The notes: generated by a model from the letters alone, not told the origin. 64,000 nt of DNA from Arcobacteraceae bacterium (GCA_023229945.1 JALNYH010000004.1:70558-134557); one strand, 5' to 3'; numbered from the stretch's first letter, positions 35,663 to 44,283 are shown. Program-made: numbers and translations.

Positions 35663-36925
35663 TTAATAGGTTGAATAATTATACACTATAAAACCTCTTA
35701 AAAGAATGGACACTTCTTCTTTGATTTGTTTTTGAAGTTTGATGTTTGTAATATCATCTAAAACATCACATATCTTATGTGCAATAAATACAAATTCTCT
35801 TTCTTTCATCCCTAATGTTGTCAATGCAGCACTTCCTATCCTTACTCCTGATGTAGAAGAGGCTGGGCGTGGGTCTGAAGGAATCGTATTTTTATTGACA
35901 GTAATACCAGCATTTTCCAATGCAGCATCTGCATCCTTTCCACTGAAAGGTTTATTCAAAAAACTTACCAATACAAGATGATTATCTGTCCCATTGCTCA
36001 CTAAATCATATCCTCTTTTTACTAAGACTTCTCCTAAAACTTTTGCATTTGCTTTGACTTGTTTTGCATATTCTTTCCAAGATGAATCTAATATCTCTTT
36101 AAATGCAACCGCTTTTGCAGCAATTACATGGACAAGTGGTCCACCTTGAGTTCCAGGGAAAATGGCACTATTGATTTTTTTTGAAATCTCCTCATCATTG
36201 GTCATAATCATCCCACCTCTTGGACCTCTTAAAGTCTTATGAGTAGTTGTTGTAACCACATCCGCATAAGGAAATGGTGACATATGCTCTCCAGCGGCAA
36301 CTAAACCAGCAATATGAGCAATATCTGCAAATAAAATAGCTCCAACAGCGTCTGATATCTCTCTAAATTTTTTAAAGTCAATCTCTCTAGCATAGGCACT
36401 TGCTCCACATACGATAATTTTTGGTTGAGTAATTTTTGCTATTTCCATAATTTTGTCATAGTTCATTCTTCCATCAAGTTCAACACCATAATAAAATGCT
36501 GAATAGTTTTTTCCAGAAAAAGATGGTTTACTTCCATGAGTCAAATGTCCACCATGACTTAAATCCATACCTAAAATTTTATCACCTGATTGAAGTAATG
36601 CTGCATACACAGCTCCATTTGCTTGGCTTCCTGAGTGTGGTTGTACATTGGCAAACTTACATCCAAAAATTTCACATGCTCTATCAATCGCTAACTGCTC
36701 CACTTGGTCTGCAAATTCACATCCACCATAATATCTTTTGTATGGATATCCTTCTGCATATTTGTTGGTAAAAACACTTCCCATAGCTTGCATTACTGCA
36801 GGAGATGTAAAATTTTCACTTGCTATCATCTCAAGATGAGTTGTTTGTCTCTCCAACTCATTCTCAATCATTCCAAAAACTTCTGCGTCTGCTGTTGCTA
36901 AATTTGCATTACTTATAAAACTCAT
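35663..36925 (-). CDS. glyA: serine hydroxymethyltransferase
   Basis: A PLP enzyme interconverting serine and glycine while charging tetrahydrofolate with a one-carbon unit. Motifs include TNKYAEGYPYKRYYGGCE, QPHSGSQANGAVY, and VTTTTHKTLRGPRGG with the PLP-binding Lys. At 420 residues it is the normal length. AAAAGGAGA precedes the ATG. Two related CAATCC/TTGCT elements lie upstream. Confidence 0.97.
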   Translation of the reverse strand: MSFISNANLATADAEVFGMIENELERQTTHLEMIASENFTSPAVMQAMGSVFTNKYAEGYPYKRYYGGCEFADQVEQLAIDRACEIFGCKFANVQPHSGSQANGAVYAALLQSGDKILGMDLSHGGHLTHGSKPSFSGKNYSAFYYGVELDGRMNYDKIMEIAKITQPKIIVCGASAYAREIDFKKFREISDAVGAILFADIAHIAGLVAAGEHMSPFPYADVVTTTTHKTLRGPRGGMIMTNDEEISKKINSAIFPGTQGGPLVHVIAAKAVAFKEILDSSWKEYAKQVKANAKVLGEVLVKRGYDLVSNGTDNHLVLVSFLNKPFSGKDADAALENAGITVNKNTIPSDPRPASSTSGVRIGSAALTTLGMKEREFVFIAHKICDVLDDITNIKLQKQIKEEVSILLRGFIVYNYSTY

Positions 36926-36978
36926 TGTATCTCCTTTTGAATTGTTAGCAAAAGTCTATCAAACCAAATAAATATTTG

Positions 36979-37027
36979 CAATCCATATATTGCTTTCATA
37001 GAAAAAAAACTAGCAATTTTTGGATTG
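36979..37027. repeat. CAATCC-N5-TTGCT elements upstream of glyA
   Basis: CAATCCATATATTGCT (36979-36994) and the opposite-orientation TAGCAATTTTTGGATTG (37011-37027) form an inverted pair. A third exact copy of the latter, inverted, lies at 39166-39182 upstream of the Ada-like gene. Confidence 0.55.
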
Positions 37028-37078
37028 ATTTTTGATAATTATCTAAGTTAAAATTCGTAAAAAAGGATTAAGCGTGAG

Positions 37079-37159
37079 ATGCAAGAGCAAATAGAGATAT
37101 TGTTTAAAAAAGCCAAAGTGAGTAAAATAGCTACTTTAAATAACTATTTTATCCACTGA
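37079..37159 (+). pseudogene. short orphan frame, possible 5' gene remnant
   Basis: A 26-codon frame with AAGGA upstream. The product has a helical, charged N-terminus (MQEQIEILFKKAKVSKIATL). It runs into the 3' end of the amidotransferase gene and stops at once. It looks like the start of a gene whose remainder was replaced, but it could also be chance. Confidence 0.3.
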
Positions 37160-37809
37160 TCTAAAAGATAGAACAATGCTCGATTTGTGTTTGGAATATG
37201 ACATACTCCATCATAAATCAAAGCAATATCACTCATATACGGTGAATCAAAATCGAGATAACTAGCATCTGCTTTTAATAATGCACTCATACTATCATAG
37301 GTAGTTTCAAAATGAAATTGTGTTGCTATTATCTTTCCATCATGCGTGCTGAATGCCTGATTTTTAAAAGCATCATTGGAGGCTATTCGTATTGTCCCTT
37401 TTGGAAGGTCAAATGTATCACCATGCCAATGAAATACGGTTTGAATAGGGGCTAAATTTTCTGTTAAATAATGTGAAGAAATAATTTCAACATCACGCCA
37501 CCCGACTTCACGAGTATGAGATGGATAAACCAATGCTCCCATAGCAGTTGCTATGAGCTGTGCACCCAAACAGATACCAAAAACTTTTCCTCCTTCATAA
37601 ATTCGTTGCTGTAGAAATTCAATCTCTTTGTGAATAAAATCCAAATCATCGTATGCACTCATAGAACCACCTAATACGACCAAAAGTTCATCCGCTTCCA
37701 ATGGTTCATTTTCCCAACATTTAATAACACGATAAGAGATACCTCTCATTCGTGCCCACTCACCTATTGCTGCCTCATTTTCAAAAGGTACATGTTGCCA
37801 AATTGTCAT
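37144..37809 (-). CDS. class I glutamine amidotransferase-like protein
   Basis: A 221-residue protein with the GATase1 fold. The nucleophile elbow is FGICLGAQLIATAMGA (Cys about 100), and the catalytic His appears in ATQFHFETT. This is the GMP-synthase-like stand-alone amidotransferase group, whose substrates are mostly unknown. AGGAG precedes the ATG. It lies 23 bases downstream of the Ada-like fusion gene on the same strand. Confidence 0.85.
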   Translation of the reverse strand: MTIWQHVPFENEAAIGEWARMRGISYRVIKCWENEPLEADELLVVLGGSMSAYDDLDFIHKEIEFLQQRIYEGGKVFGICLGAQLIATAMGALVYPSHTREVGWRDVEIISSHYLTENLAPIQTVFHWHGDTFDLPKGTIRIASNDAFKNQAFSTHDGKIIATQFHFETTYDSMSALLKADASYLDFDSPYMSDIALIYDGVCHIPNTNRALFYLLDQWIK

Positions 37810-37832
37810 AATAAAACTCCTATAATATTAGT

Positions 37833-39113
37833 TTATAGTTGAATCCGCAAAGGAATCATTGCTGATTTAGAAAATCCCATATTTTCATAAAATCTATGTG
37901 CAGAAAAATTATCACTATCACTCAGAAGAGTTATTCTTTTAACTCCTTGTTCTTTACTTTTGGTAATGGCATATTCAAGTAAAGCTGAACCTATATTTTC
38001 CCCTCTATAGTTTTTATCTATTATCATATCCTCAAGCATAGCTACCCTTTCCCCCAGTGCTGTTGAAACAGTATATAAAACATTTACCATCCCAACAATT
38101 TCATCTTCTTTTGATGCGATATATATTTTCCCTATCTCATCATTTTCGATAATTTGCTTTAGTGCCCGTGTCTGGCATATCACATCTGGATTAAACTCTG
38201 TTTCTTGAGAAAAAAGCTGATGTAAAAGTTGGCATAATTTAGGAATATCGTTTGTTGTAGCTACTCGGTAAATTATCATGTTTAATGTTGAAACCGATTC
38301 GTATGCAATCAGTACCTTTTTTCTTTCTATACCCCATCTATACCCACTCATTGCTCCACTTTTTGCGATTACTCTATGACAAGGTATCAGATATCCCACA
38401 TGGTTTTTTCCAATGGCACTTGCAACAGCTCTTACAGATTTTGGTTTGTCAATAAAATTTGCCATATCTTGGTAAGTTGTTACCACTCCGTTTGGAAGAT
38501 TTAAAAGTGCTTTCCACACATTTACTTGAAAATTTGTCCCTTTTACTAGAAGATTATATTTTTTGTTTTTAATAAAAATATTTTCTAAATATTCATTTGC
38601 TTTTTTATCATCATGAACAAAAGAAGCATTTTCCCAAAGTTCTTTAAACCTACTAAATATAACCTCTTTATTATTGTCTATGAATCCTAAATAACAAATA
38701 CCTTTCTCCGTATATGCTATTAAAGCTTCACCAAAAGGAGTATTCCCATAACCAAATGAGATTAAAACATCCTTCCCTTTTTCTCTCCACTCTTTGGGTG
38801 TGACACCTATAAGATTTACAAACAATTCGTGAAGTCGGCTTGAACTTGAAAGTCCTATATCTAGGCTACTATCTAGAATAGATTTAGATTGTTTGATATG
38901 TTCTTTTGCATAATTTAATGTAATAGAATGTAAAAACTGCTTAGGTGTCACCCCTGCATACTCTTTGAAAACTCGTATAAAATGATATTTACTCATACCG
39001 ATATTCTTTGCTATCTCATCGACGGAGGGCTGGTCTTTAAAATTTTCATCTATATACTTAATCGCTTTTTCTATAAGCTCATAATTAGTATTTGCATTTG
39101 TTGAACAACTCAT
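37833..39113 (-). CDS. Ada-type AraC regulator / O6-methylguanine methyltransferase / GNAT acetyltransferase fusion
   Basis: A 426-residue protein. Residues about 10-110 are an AraC helix-turn-helix (VDEIAKNIGMSKYHFIRVF). Residues about 115-275 are a methylated-DNA--protein-cysteine methyltransferase with the active site IPCHRVIA. Residues about 283-426 are a GNAT acetyltransferase (MLEDMIIDKNYRGENIGSAL). The Ada zinc domain is absent. The junction SVSTLN-MIIYRV carries the Met expected to start a separate acetyltransferase, and the joining bases (GTTTCAACATTAAAC on the coding strand) match the heptamer repeats found elsewhere. I infer a recent gene fusion through a short repeat. Confidence 0.9.
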   Translation of the reverse strand: MSCSTNANTNYELIEKAIKYIDENFKDQPSVDEIAKNIGMSKYHFIRVFKEYAGVTPKQFLHSITLNYAKEHIKQSKSILDSSLDIGLSSSSRLHELFVNLIGVTPKEWREKGKDVLISFGYGNTPFGEALIAYTEKGICYLGFIDNNKEVIFSRFKELWENASFVHDDKKANEYLENIFIKNKKYNLLVKGTNFQVNVWKALLNLPNGVVTTYQDMANFIDKPKSVRAVASAIGKNHVGYLIPCHRVIAKSGAMSGYRWGIERKKVLIAYESVSTLNMIIYRVATTNDIPKLCQLLHQLFSQETEFNPDVICQTRALKQIIENDEIGKIYIASKEDEIVGMVNVLYTVSTALGERVAMLEDMIIDKNYRGENIGSALLEYAITKSKEQGVKRITLLSDSDNFSAHRFYENMGFSKSAMIPLRIQL

Positions 39114-39165
39114 GACTAAACCTTACATGATTTTCTACAAGTATAACTCAAAAAGGGAAAAGAAA

Positions 39166-39182
39166 CAATCCAAAAATTGCTA
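39166..39182. repeat. inverted copy of the 17-bp glyA-upstream element
   Basis: CAATCCAAAAATTGCTA is the exact reverse complement of 37011-37027. It lies 53 bases upstream of the Ada-like gene, so the amidotransferase/Ada pair is bracketed by inverted copies. Confidence 0.55.
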
Positions 39183-39212
39183 AAATAGTTATACTATTTT
39201 TACTATCTTTTC

Positions 39213-39818
39213 CTAGTAATTATTTGTTTTTGCTTTTTTCATCTCTTCTACTGTTAGCTTATCTATCTCACTTCCTCTCGTGCTAAGATGTTCAAGAATC
39301 ATTTCAAAACGCTCTTGTGGTAGATGTTGCCCTAGTTTGATTTTACCTCTTATTTCTATGGGTACTATTTTGTAAACTTGGGTGATATTTATAGTTTTTT
39401 GATAAACCTCATCACTCATAGGCTTATACCCACCCTCTTTTTGAAGCTTTTTCATCAAAGATTCCAATGCTAAGACTTTTTCATCATAATCATTTACGAT
39501 TTCTATACTGCCTTGTACATGCACAGATTTGAAAAAATGGGTAGCAGGACACGCCAATCCTTCACGGGAACTAAAATATGACTGAATCATAGAATAAGGC
39601 TCTACTACACTAAAAGAACACGATGGATTTTGAGATATTATCTGTGCTTTTTTGCCGTTTTGCGAACCGTGGAAATATACTATATCTTCTATATGGGAAT
39701 AATTGACTGGTACGCTATAAGGTATATTGTCCTGACAAAGTGCCAATGTACCGTACTCTACATTTGACAAAATATCATTTATCAATTTTTTATCTTTTAT
39801 TTCAAATTGTGGTTTCAT
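39213..39818 (-). CDS. pyridoxamine-5'-phosphate oxidase-family flavin protein
   Basis: A 201-residue FMN-binding split-barrel protein (NimA/PPOX-like). The N-terminal half shows YGTLALCQDNIPYSVPVNY, then YFHGSQNGKKAQII and VHVQGSIEIV. Members reduce diverse substrates or bind heme; the specific role is unknown. AAGGA precedes the ATG. It is an isolated minus-strand gene. Confidence 0.82.
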   Translation of the reverse strand: MKPQFEIKDKKLINDILSNVEYGTLALCQDNIPYSVPVNYSHIEDIVYFHGSQNGKKAQIISQNPSCSFSVVEPYSMIQSYFSSREGLACPATHFFKSVHVQGSIEIVNDYDEKVLALESLMKKLQKEGGYKPMSDEVYQKTINITQVYKIVPIEIRGKIKLGQHLPQERFEMILEHLSTRGSEIDKLTVEEMKKAKTNNY

Positions 39819-39920
39819 GTAGTAATCCTTATTTTATCGTGTAGTATAATATTTTCTAAAAGTACACAACTATCAAAATAATGTTTTATTATATAACTAC
39901 TTTCCTTTATATTATATGAT

Positions 39921-41168
39921 TTAGTACTCAACCATCTCACCATCAACTGCTTTTAAAAACAAAATGATTTTATCAATTTCGCTATCAGTCAAATCTGTTC
40001 TACTTTGGTGTCTTCCCATAATTTTTATAGCATCTTCAAGTTTCTCAACACTTCCATTATGAAAATATGGCTTGGTTTGTACAATATTTCTAAGTAGCGG
40101 AACTTTAAAATATTGTGTTGCGTCATCTCCTAAAAATCCCCCTATATTATCAAATGGAAAAGCTATTTTTTTGACCAAATCTTGTTGTATATGGTTGGTA
40201 TTTTTTTCATGACATTTTGTACATGAAGAGGTAATCATCACTTGTAAAGTCTCACTTTCTTCTATCTGATGAAAAAAACCCTCTTTTAAAAGCTTTGTAT
40301 TTTCATCTCCCAATGCAAATTTCATATAGTTTAATTTACTATTATTATCTTTGAACGATAGCTCATCTAATCTACTTAAAAAATCTTTATATCTCTTTTG
40401 AAGTTCTTGAACCTCCAAGGGTTTTGCCATACTCCAAATACGATGATAAGACAAAGGAAATCTTCTCAACACCTCTCCACCAAGACCAATGCCGTTATGG
40501 CATCCGACACAACCTTTTGTAATAAAAAGTTTTAATCCCTCTTTTTCAGGCTTGTTCATAGCATCGAATTCACCTGCTAGAAAATCATCAAATCTTCCTC
40601 TTGTGATGATTGTTTTTTCATAAGCAGCAATGGCATCCACTATATTTTCAAAAGAGATATTCTGTCCATATACTTTTTGAAACATCTCTTTGTATTCTTC
40701 TTTCTCTTTGATTCTTTGTTCTGCTAGTTCTTTGGTTATCGCCATCTCAAATGGTGCTTGTAGTGGTCCTTTGGCTTGATTTTTAAGAGTTTCACTTCTA
40801 CCATTCCAAAAGAACTTTTTGGAAAATACACTATTTAATACCGTAGGAGTATTGAGATGAAAAGGATTTTTTTGATTTTTATGCCCTATGGCTGTGAGTT
40901 TACCATCTGCACCACCTTTGTCAAAACTATGACAAGATGCACAGCTAATATCTCTATCCAAAGATAACTCTTTCTCAAAAAAAAGCTTTTTACCTAAAAT
41001 GATTTTATCTTTTGATAACTCTTTTGAAGTTGTGTTTAAAACAGTTAAAAGATTTTCAAAACTACTAGGGACTGGCTTCAATCCATTGTTATAGGCTAAT
41101 TTCACCAACTCTAAATCATCATTTGCAAACAATCTGATTGTCAAAAATATATACAAAAAGTATCTCAT
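39921..41168 (-). CDS. cytochrome c peroxidase/MauG-like protein with three heme-binding motifs
   Basis: About 415 residues, with a signal peptide (MRYFLYIFLTIRLFA). The di-heme peroxidase core has CASCH and CVGCH and the C-terminal KVPLLRNIVQTKPYFHNGS. Between the second heme and that segment is an insert of about 120 residues with a third motif, CTKCH. I use the ATG at 41168, with GGAGA five bases upstream. It probably reduces peroxide or oxidises a protein or small substrate in the periplasm. A TGTGA-N6-TCACA site lies 58 bases upstream, shared with the divergent cytochrome gene. Confidence 0.88.
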   Translation of the reverse strand: MRYFLYIFLTIRLFANDDLELVKLAYNNGLKPVPSSFENLLTVLNTTSKELSKDKIILGKKLFFEKELSLDRDISCASCHSFDKGGADGKLTAIGHKNQKNPFHLNTPTVLNSVFSKKFFWNGRSETLKNQAKGPLQAPFEMAITKELAEQRIKEKEEYKEMFQKVYGQNISFENIVDAIAAYEKTIITRGRFDDFLAGEFDAMNKPEKEGLKLFITKGCVGCHNGIGLGGEVLRRFPLSYHRIWSMAKPLEVQELQKRYKDFLSRLDELSFKDNNSKLNYMKFALGDENTKLLKEGFFHQIEESETLQVMITSSCTKCHEKNTNHIQQDLVKKIAFPFDNIGGFLGDDATQYFKVPLLRNIVQTKPYFHNGSVEKLEDAIKIMGRHQSRTDLTDSEIDKIILFLKAVDGEMVEY

Positions 41169-41225
41169 AGCTATCTCCAAATATTTTTTTGTAGTGAAAT
41201 CTTAATAGATACCAACGATTTTTTA

Positions 41226-41241
41226 TGTGATTGGCATCACA
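41226..41241. promoter_or_regulatory. Crp/Fnr-type operator between peroxidase and cytochrome genes
   Basis: A perfect TGTGA-TTGGCA-TCACA lies about midway between the divergent starts (58 bases from each). The nearby Crp/Fnr regulator has a RETVSR recognition helix suited to this site. Confidence 0.75.
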
Positions 41242-41299
41242 GAAGAAAGCTCTAGATAAAGATATATTTTTAGAAATACTTAAAAGAAGGAGAAGCAAA

Positions 41300-41908
41300 A
41301 TGAGATATATAATAGTAGGTGGGATAGTTCTTGTGGTGACATTATTGGTATCAAAACTTTTTTTGGCTCTTAATTTAGTCCATTTCAATAAATATCCTAT
41401 CGCCTCTAAAATAGAAGAAGACAATTCATCAAAACAACTTCTAACAACAGGAAAATCAATCTATTTGGTCTATTGTTCCTCATGTCATGGAAAAGATGGA
41501 AAAGGAAATAATGATAAAGCTCAAGACCACACACAAAGAATGGCTGTAAAATCGATTATTGATATTATAAACAACGGTTCAAATAATTTTAAATCCATAT
41601 ACCCTCAAGGGATGCCAGCAGGATTAGTCACTCAAACTGAAGCAAAAGAGGTAGCTCAATATGTCGCCAACAGTTTAAAAGGAGACAAACCAAAAGCTTG
41701 GGAAAAATGTGCAACTTGTCATAATGAAGATGGCAAAGGGATACCATTTATTGCCCCAAATATCACAACATATAGTGATGAATTAGTCGCTACAGTCCTA
41801 AAAAATGGGAAAAAAGGTGTCATAGGAACTATGCCTAGCTTTGAAGGTCGGTTTTCAGAAGTACAAATACAAGCGGTAGCTACTTATATTAGAAGTTTAG
41901 AAAAATAA
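41300..41908 (+). CDS. membrane-anchored diheme cytochrome c
   Basis: A 202-residue protein with an N-terminal membrane anchor (about 3-22) and two class I cytochrome c domains with CSSCH and CATCH, each followed by a Met ligand candidate (GMPAG and TMPSF). It resembles the CcoP-type diheme arm of cbb3 oxidases without the oxidase. I choose the ATG at 41300, with GAAGGAG nine bases upstream. It probably feeds electrons to the divergent peroxidase or a terminal oxidase. The Crp-type site at 41226 lies upstream. Confidence 0.88.
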   Translation: MRYIIVGGIVLVVTLLVSKLFLALNLVHFNKYPIASKIEEDNSSKQLLTTGKSIYLVYCSSCHGKDGKGNNDKAQDHTQRMAVKSIIDIINNGSNNFKSIYPQGMPAGLVTQTEAKEVAQYVANSLKGDKPKAWEKCATCHNEDGKGIPFIAPNITTYSDELVATVLKNGKKGVIGTMPSFEGRFSEVQIQAVATYIRSLEK

Positions 41909-41916
41909 GGCTGTTG

Positions 41917-41932
41917 TGTGATTCGTATCACA
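41917..41932. promoter_or_regulatory. Crp/Fnr-type operator upstream of the dsrE-like gene
   Basis: A perfect TGTGA-TTCGTA-TCACA ending 63 bases before the start of the dsrE-like gene. The spacing is the same as at the first site. Confidence 0.75.
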
Positions 41933-41995
41933 GAAAATGATTGCTTATCAGTATAAAATTCATTTGCATACATAAAAAATCAAAAGGAGTCAAAA

Positions 41996-42430
41996 ATGCA
42001 AAAATCAAGAAAAATTCTAGGTGGACTTTTTGTCCTCATTATGCTTGTACTTTCGGCACAAGCTTCAGAAGGATATAAAAATCTTTTTGTAACAATAACA
42101 ACTGACAATCTCAAACAAGCTGGTATGGGAGTTGCGGTTGCAGGTGCATTTCAAGGTGCAGGAGTAAAAACAACTGTTTTAATTGGTGCAGAGGCATCTC
42201 ATTTGGTCTTAAAAAAAGGTAACCAAGAAAAATTTGGTCCTACTGGAAAATCTATAAGAGATATGCTAATTTCTCTTAGCAAAAATGGTGGTACTGTTAT
42301 GTTATGTGGTATGTGTGCTAGTTTTGAAGAGATTACAACAGAAGATGTGATAGAAGGTGCTAAAATTGTAACACCAAGTGATGTAGCTGGTGCATTATTG
42401 GCTCCATCTACTCAATCCTTATCATTTTAA
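41996..42430 (+). CDS. exported DsrE/F-like sulfur-relay protein
   Basis: A 144-residue protein with a signal peptide (about 8-23, ending SAQAS). The DsrE fold is indicated by NLFVTITTDNLKQAGMGVAVAG, a middle strand VKTTVLIG, and the Cys pair in VMLCGMCASF. DsrE-like proteins pass persulfide sulfur between partners; an exported form suggests a periplasmic thiol or sulfur role. It sits between a cytochrome gene and the Crp/Fnr gene, near a rhodanese. AAAAGGAG precedes the ATG. Confidence 0.82.
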   Translation: MQKSRKILGGLFVLIMLVLSAQASEGYKNLFVTITTDNLKQAGMGVAVAGAFQGAGVKTTVLIGAEASHLVLKKGNQEKFGPTGKSIRDMLISLSKNGGTVMLCGMCASFEEITTEDVIEGAKIVTPSDVAGALLAPSTQSLSF

Positions 42431-42439
42431 TAAACATTA

Positions 42440-42455
42440 ACGGGCTTTTGCCCGT
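42440..42455 (+). terminator. hairpin after the dsrE-like gene
   Basis: A six-bp stem ACGGGC with a TTTT loop and GCCCGT. No strong T-run follows, so it may be an mRNA-end stabiliser or a weak terminator. Confidence 0.45.
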
Positions 42456-42537
42456 ATGTAATTATTGATTATAAAGTTGAAAAAGAGTATGGTTTTAGTG
42501 ATATTTGTAAAATACCAAAGTCTTATAGGAGCAAAAA

Positions 42538-43155
42538 ATGGAACTTTTAGATTATTATTGTTTTAACAATTTAACACAAAGTGAGAAAGAAGAACTCATA
42601 AATACTTCAAAAAAGATAATTTTACCATCTGAATATATACTTTATTATGTGGGTGATGTTTGTAATGATGTTTTATTTTTGAAAAATGGCACTGTTAGAA
42701 TCTATATCCAACCAAATGAGATTGGTAGCGAAGAGATGACACTTTATGAATTGGAAGCTGGTGGGCAATGTGTGGTAAATCTGTTTAGTACTATCACATC
42801 AAATCCAACTATCGCAAATGCCAAAACAATTACACCTATTGAAGGATGGCTTGTACCGCAAAAAACAATCAAATGGCTTATAAACAATTCAGAGTCTTTC
42901 AGGGATTTCAAAATTGATATTGTCGGAAAAAGGATGAATGCCTTAGTACACCTACTTTCTGATGTAAAATTCTCAAATATAGAACAACAACTACTCAATT
43001 GGCTTTATGTACAAGGATTAAGCATCATCAAAATTACACATGAAAAAATAGCCACAACTATTGGTGTGACAAGAGAAACAGTCAGTCGAAATCTAAAAAA
43101 ACTTGAACAAAAAGGGTACATAACACTAGGCAGAGGAATGATAGCTGTAAACTAA
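42538..43155 (+). CDS. Crp/Fnr-family transcriptional regulator
   Basis: A 205-residue regulator with an N-terminal cyclic-nucleotide-binding-type beta-roll (about 15-120), a dimer helix and a C-terminal helix-turn-helix (ITHEKIATTIGVTRETVSRNL). The recognition helix RETVSR is close to that of E. coli Crp (RETVGR), which contacts TGTGA. It lacks the spaced N-terminal cysteines of Fnr, so it probably does not hold an oxygen-sensing cluster. Three Crp-type sites surround it (41226, 41917, 43686). Confidence 0.9.
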   Translation: MELLDYYCFNNLTQSEKEELINTSKKIILPSEYILYYVGDVCNDVLFLKNGTVRIYIQPNEIGSEEMTLYELEAGGQCVVNLFSTITSNPTIANAKTITPIEGWLVPQKTIKWLINNSESFRDFKIDIVGKRMNALVHLLSDVKFSNIEQQLLNWLYVQGLSIIKITHEKIATTIGVTRETVSRNLKKLEQKGYITLGRGMIAVN

Positions 43156-43157
43156 AC

Positions 43158-43547
43158 TTAACAACCACAAATAATTGTTTTACCTTTAGCTCCATTTTCC
43201 CCTTCGGTAGCATACCCGTCCCTTTTCCACCAATCTAAACCACCGAGCAATTCCTTAACTTTAAAGTCTAGCTTGGCAAGTTTTAGGGCTCCTTTTGTAG
43301 AAGCATTGCACCCGATACCATCACAATAAGTGACATATATTTTTGATCTATCCAAATTTTTTGTTGTATCAGCAGAGATGGTTCTATGGGGGATGCTAAT
43401 AGCAAAAGGAATATGCTCTACCTTATATGCCTCTGTTGAACGCACATCGACGACAACTATATTTTCACCATTTTTTAAAGACTCTGACAAATCCCATGAA
43501 TCAGTTTCATATTCTAGTTTTCCTTCATAAAATTCAATTTGGTTCAT
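43158..43547 (-). CDS. rhodanese-like sulfurtransferase
   Basis: A 129-residue single rhodanese domain with VVVDVRSTEAY and an active loop YCDGIGCNAST. The catalytic Cys is probably the first; a second Cys lies in the loop. The C-terminus ends in CGC. It may transfer sulfur with the DsrE-like protein. No signal peptide is visible. GGGGA precedes the ATG. A Crp-type site lies 139 bases upstream. Confidence 0.85.
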   Translation of the reverse strand: MNQIEFYEGKLEYETDSWDLSESLKNGENIVVVDVRSTEAYKVEHIPFAISIPHRTISADTTKNLDRSKIYVTYCDGIGCNASTKGALKLAKLDFKVKELLGGLDWWKRDGYATEGENGAKGKTIICGC

Positions 43548-43685
43548 TTTTTCCCCTTAATATTTTACACCTAACATTTGAAATCATCAAAGTCAACAAC
43601 TTTTCTTACACATATAAATTTCCCTTCTAGTTTATTTTGTACAAATAAATTTCATCTTATTTTATATAAAAAGAGCTATCTAGTA

Positions 43686-43701
43686 TGTGATTAGAGTCAC
43701 T
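43686..43701. promoter_or_regulatory. Crp/Fnr-type operator upstream of the rhodanese gene
   Basis: TGTGA-TTAGAG-TCACT, one base from the perfect palindrome of the other two sites. It lies between the flavin reductase 3' end and the rhodanese start. Confidence 0.6.
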
Positions 43702-43707
43702 ATAAAG

Positions 43708-44283
43708 TTATAAACTTTTAATCCTTTTACTATCTACCAAAAACTCCATCCCGACTCTGCCGATATTATCTAAAGTGATATGCCTTTTTTCATCCATGCA
43801 ACTATCTTCTATATACACCTCTTTTATCTTCAAAATCATCGGTTCGTATCTATTTCCAAGTTCTACCGTTTTGACAAATTCACAAAATAAAGCACATTTC
43901 GCTTCTGCAACCATCGGAGGAAATCCATCAAGTAGTGGTTTTGTTTTGATACCAAATTTCTCACATTCACTTATTTCATGAGGGAGTTCTTCACTAGAGT
44001 TTATAAGGTCATTTAGCAAATCTTTATGGGCTAGATTTATAGTACAAACTTTATGTTTGAGGATATTTGCAAAGGTATCTTTTGGTTCTCCATCTTCTTT
44101 ATGGGCGATAGATACTATCACGAGTGGTGGCTGCGAACTTAGCGGTGTGAAGTAGCTAAAAGGTGCTAAATTTACCACACCCTCATCCTCTGTAGTTATC
44201 CAAGCGATTGGTCGAGGAAAGATAGTGTTACTCATCGTACTGTATTTTTTTGATTCGGTTAGGGTTGAGAAGTTTAAGAGCAT
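43708..44283 (-). CDS. flavin reductase-like FMN-binding protein
   Basis: A 191-residue protein of the DIM6/NTAB flavin reductase family: FPRPIAWITTEDEG, LAPFSYFTPLSSQPPLVIVSI and KDTFANI. Such proteins reduce FMN or act with oxygenases. AAAGGAACC precedes the ATG. A short, diverged copy of its first 13 codons lies at 45339-45380, on the far side of the ORF6N gene. Confidence 0.87.
   Translation of the reverse strand: MLLNFSTLTESKKYSTMSNTIFPRPIAWITTEDEGVVNLAPFSYFTPLSSQPPLVIVSIAHKEDGEPKDTFANILKHKVCTINLAHKDLLNDLINSSEELPHEISECEKFGIKTKPLLDGFPPMVAEAKCALFCEFVKTVELGNRYEPMILKIKEVYIEDSCMDEKRHITLDNIGRVGMEFLVDSKRIKSL

Noticed and set aside
37000..39200. Insertion sequence bounded by the inverted 17-bp elements
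   Set aside because: The enclosed genes are an amidotransferase and an Ada-like fusion, with no transposase and no target duplication that I can see. I kept the repeats as an observation only.
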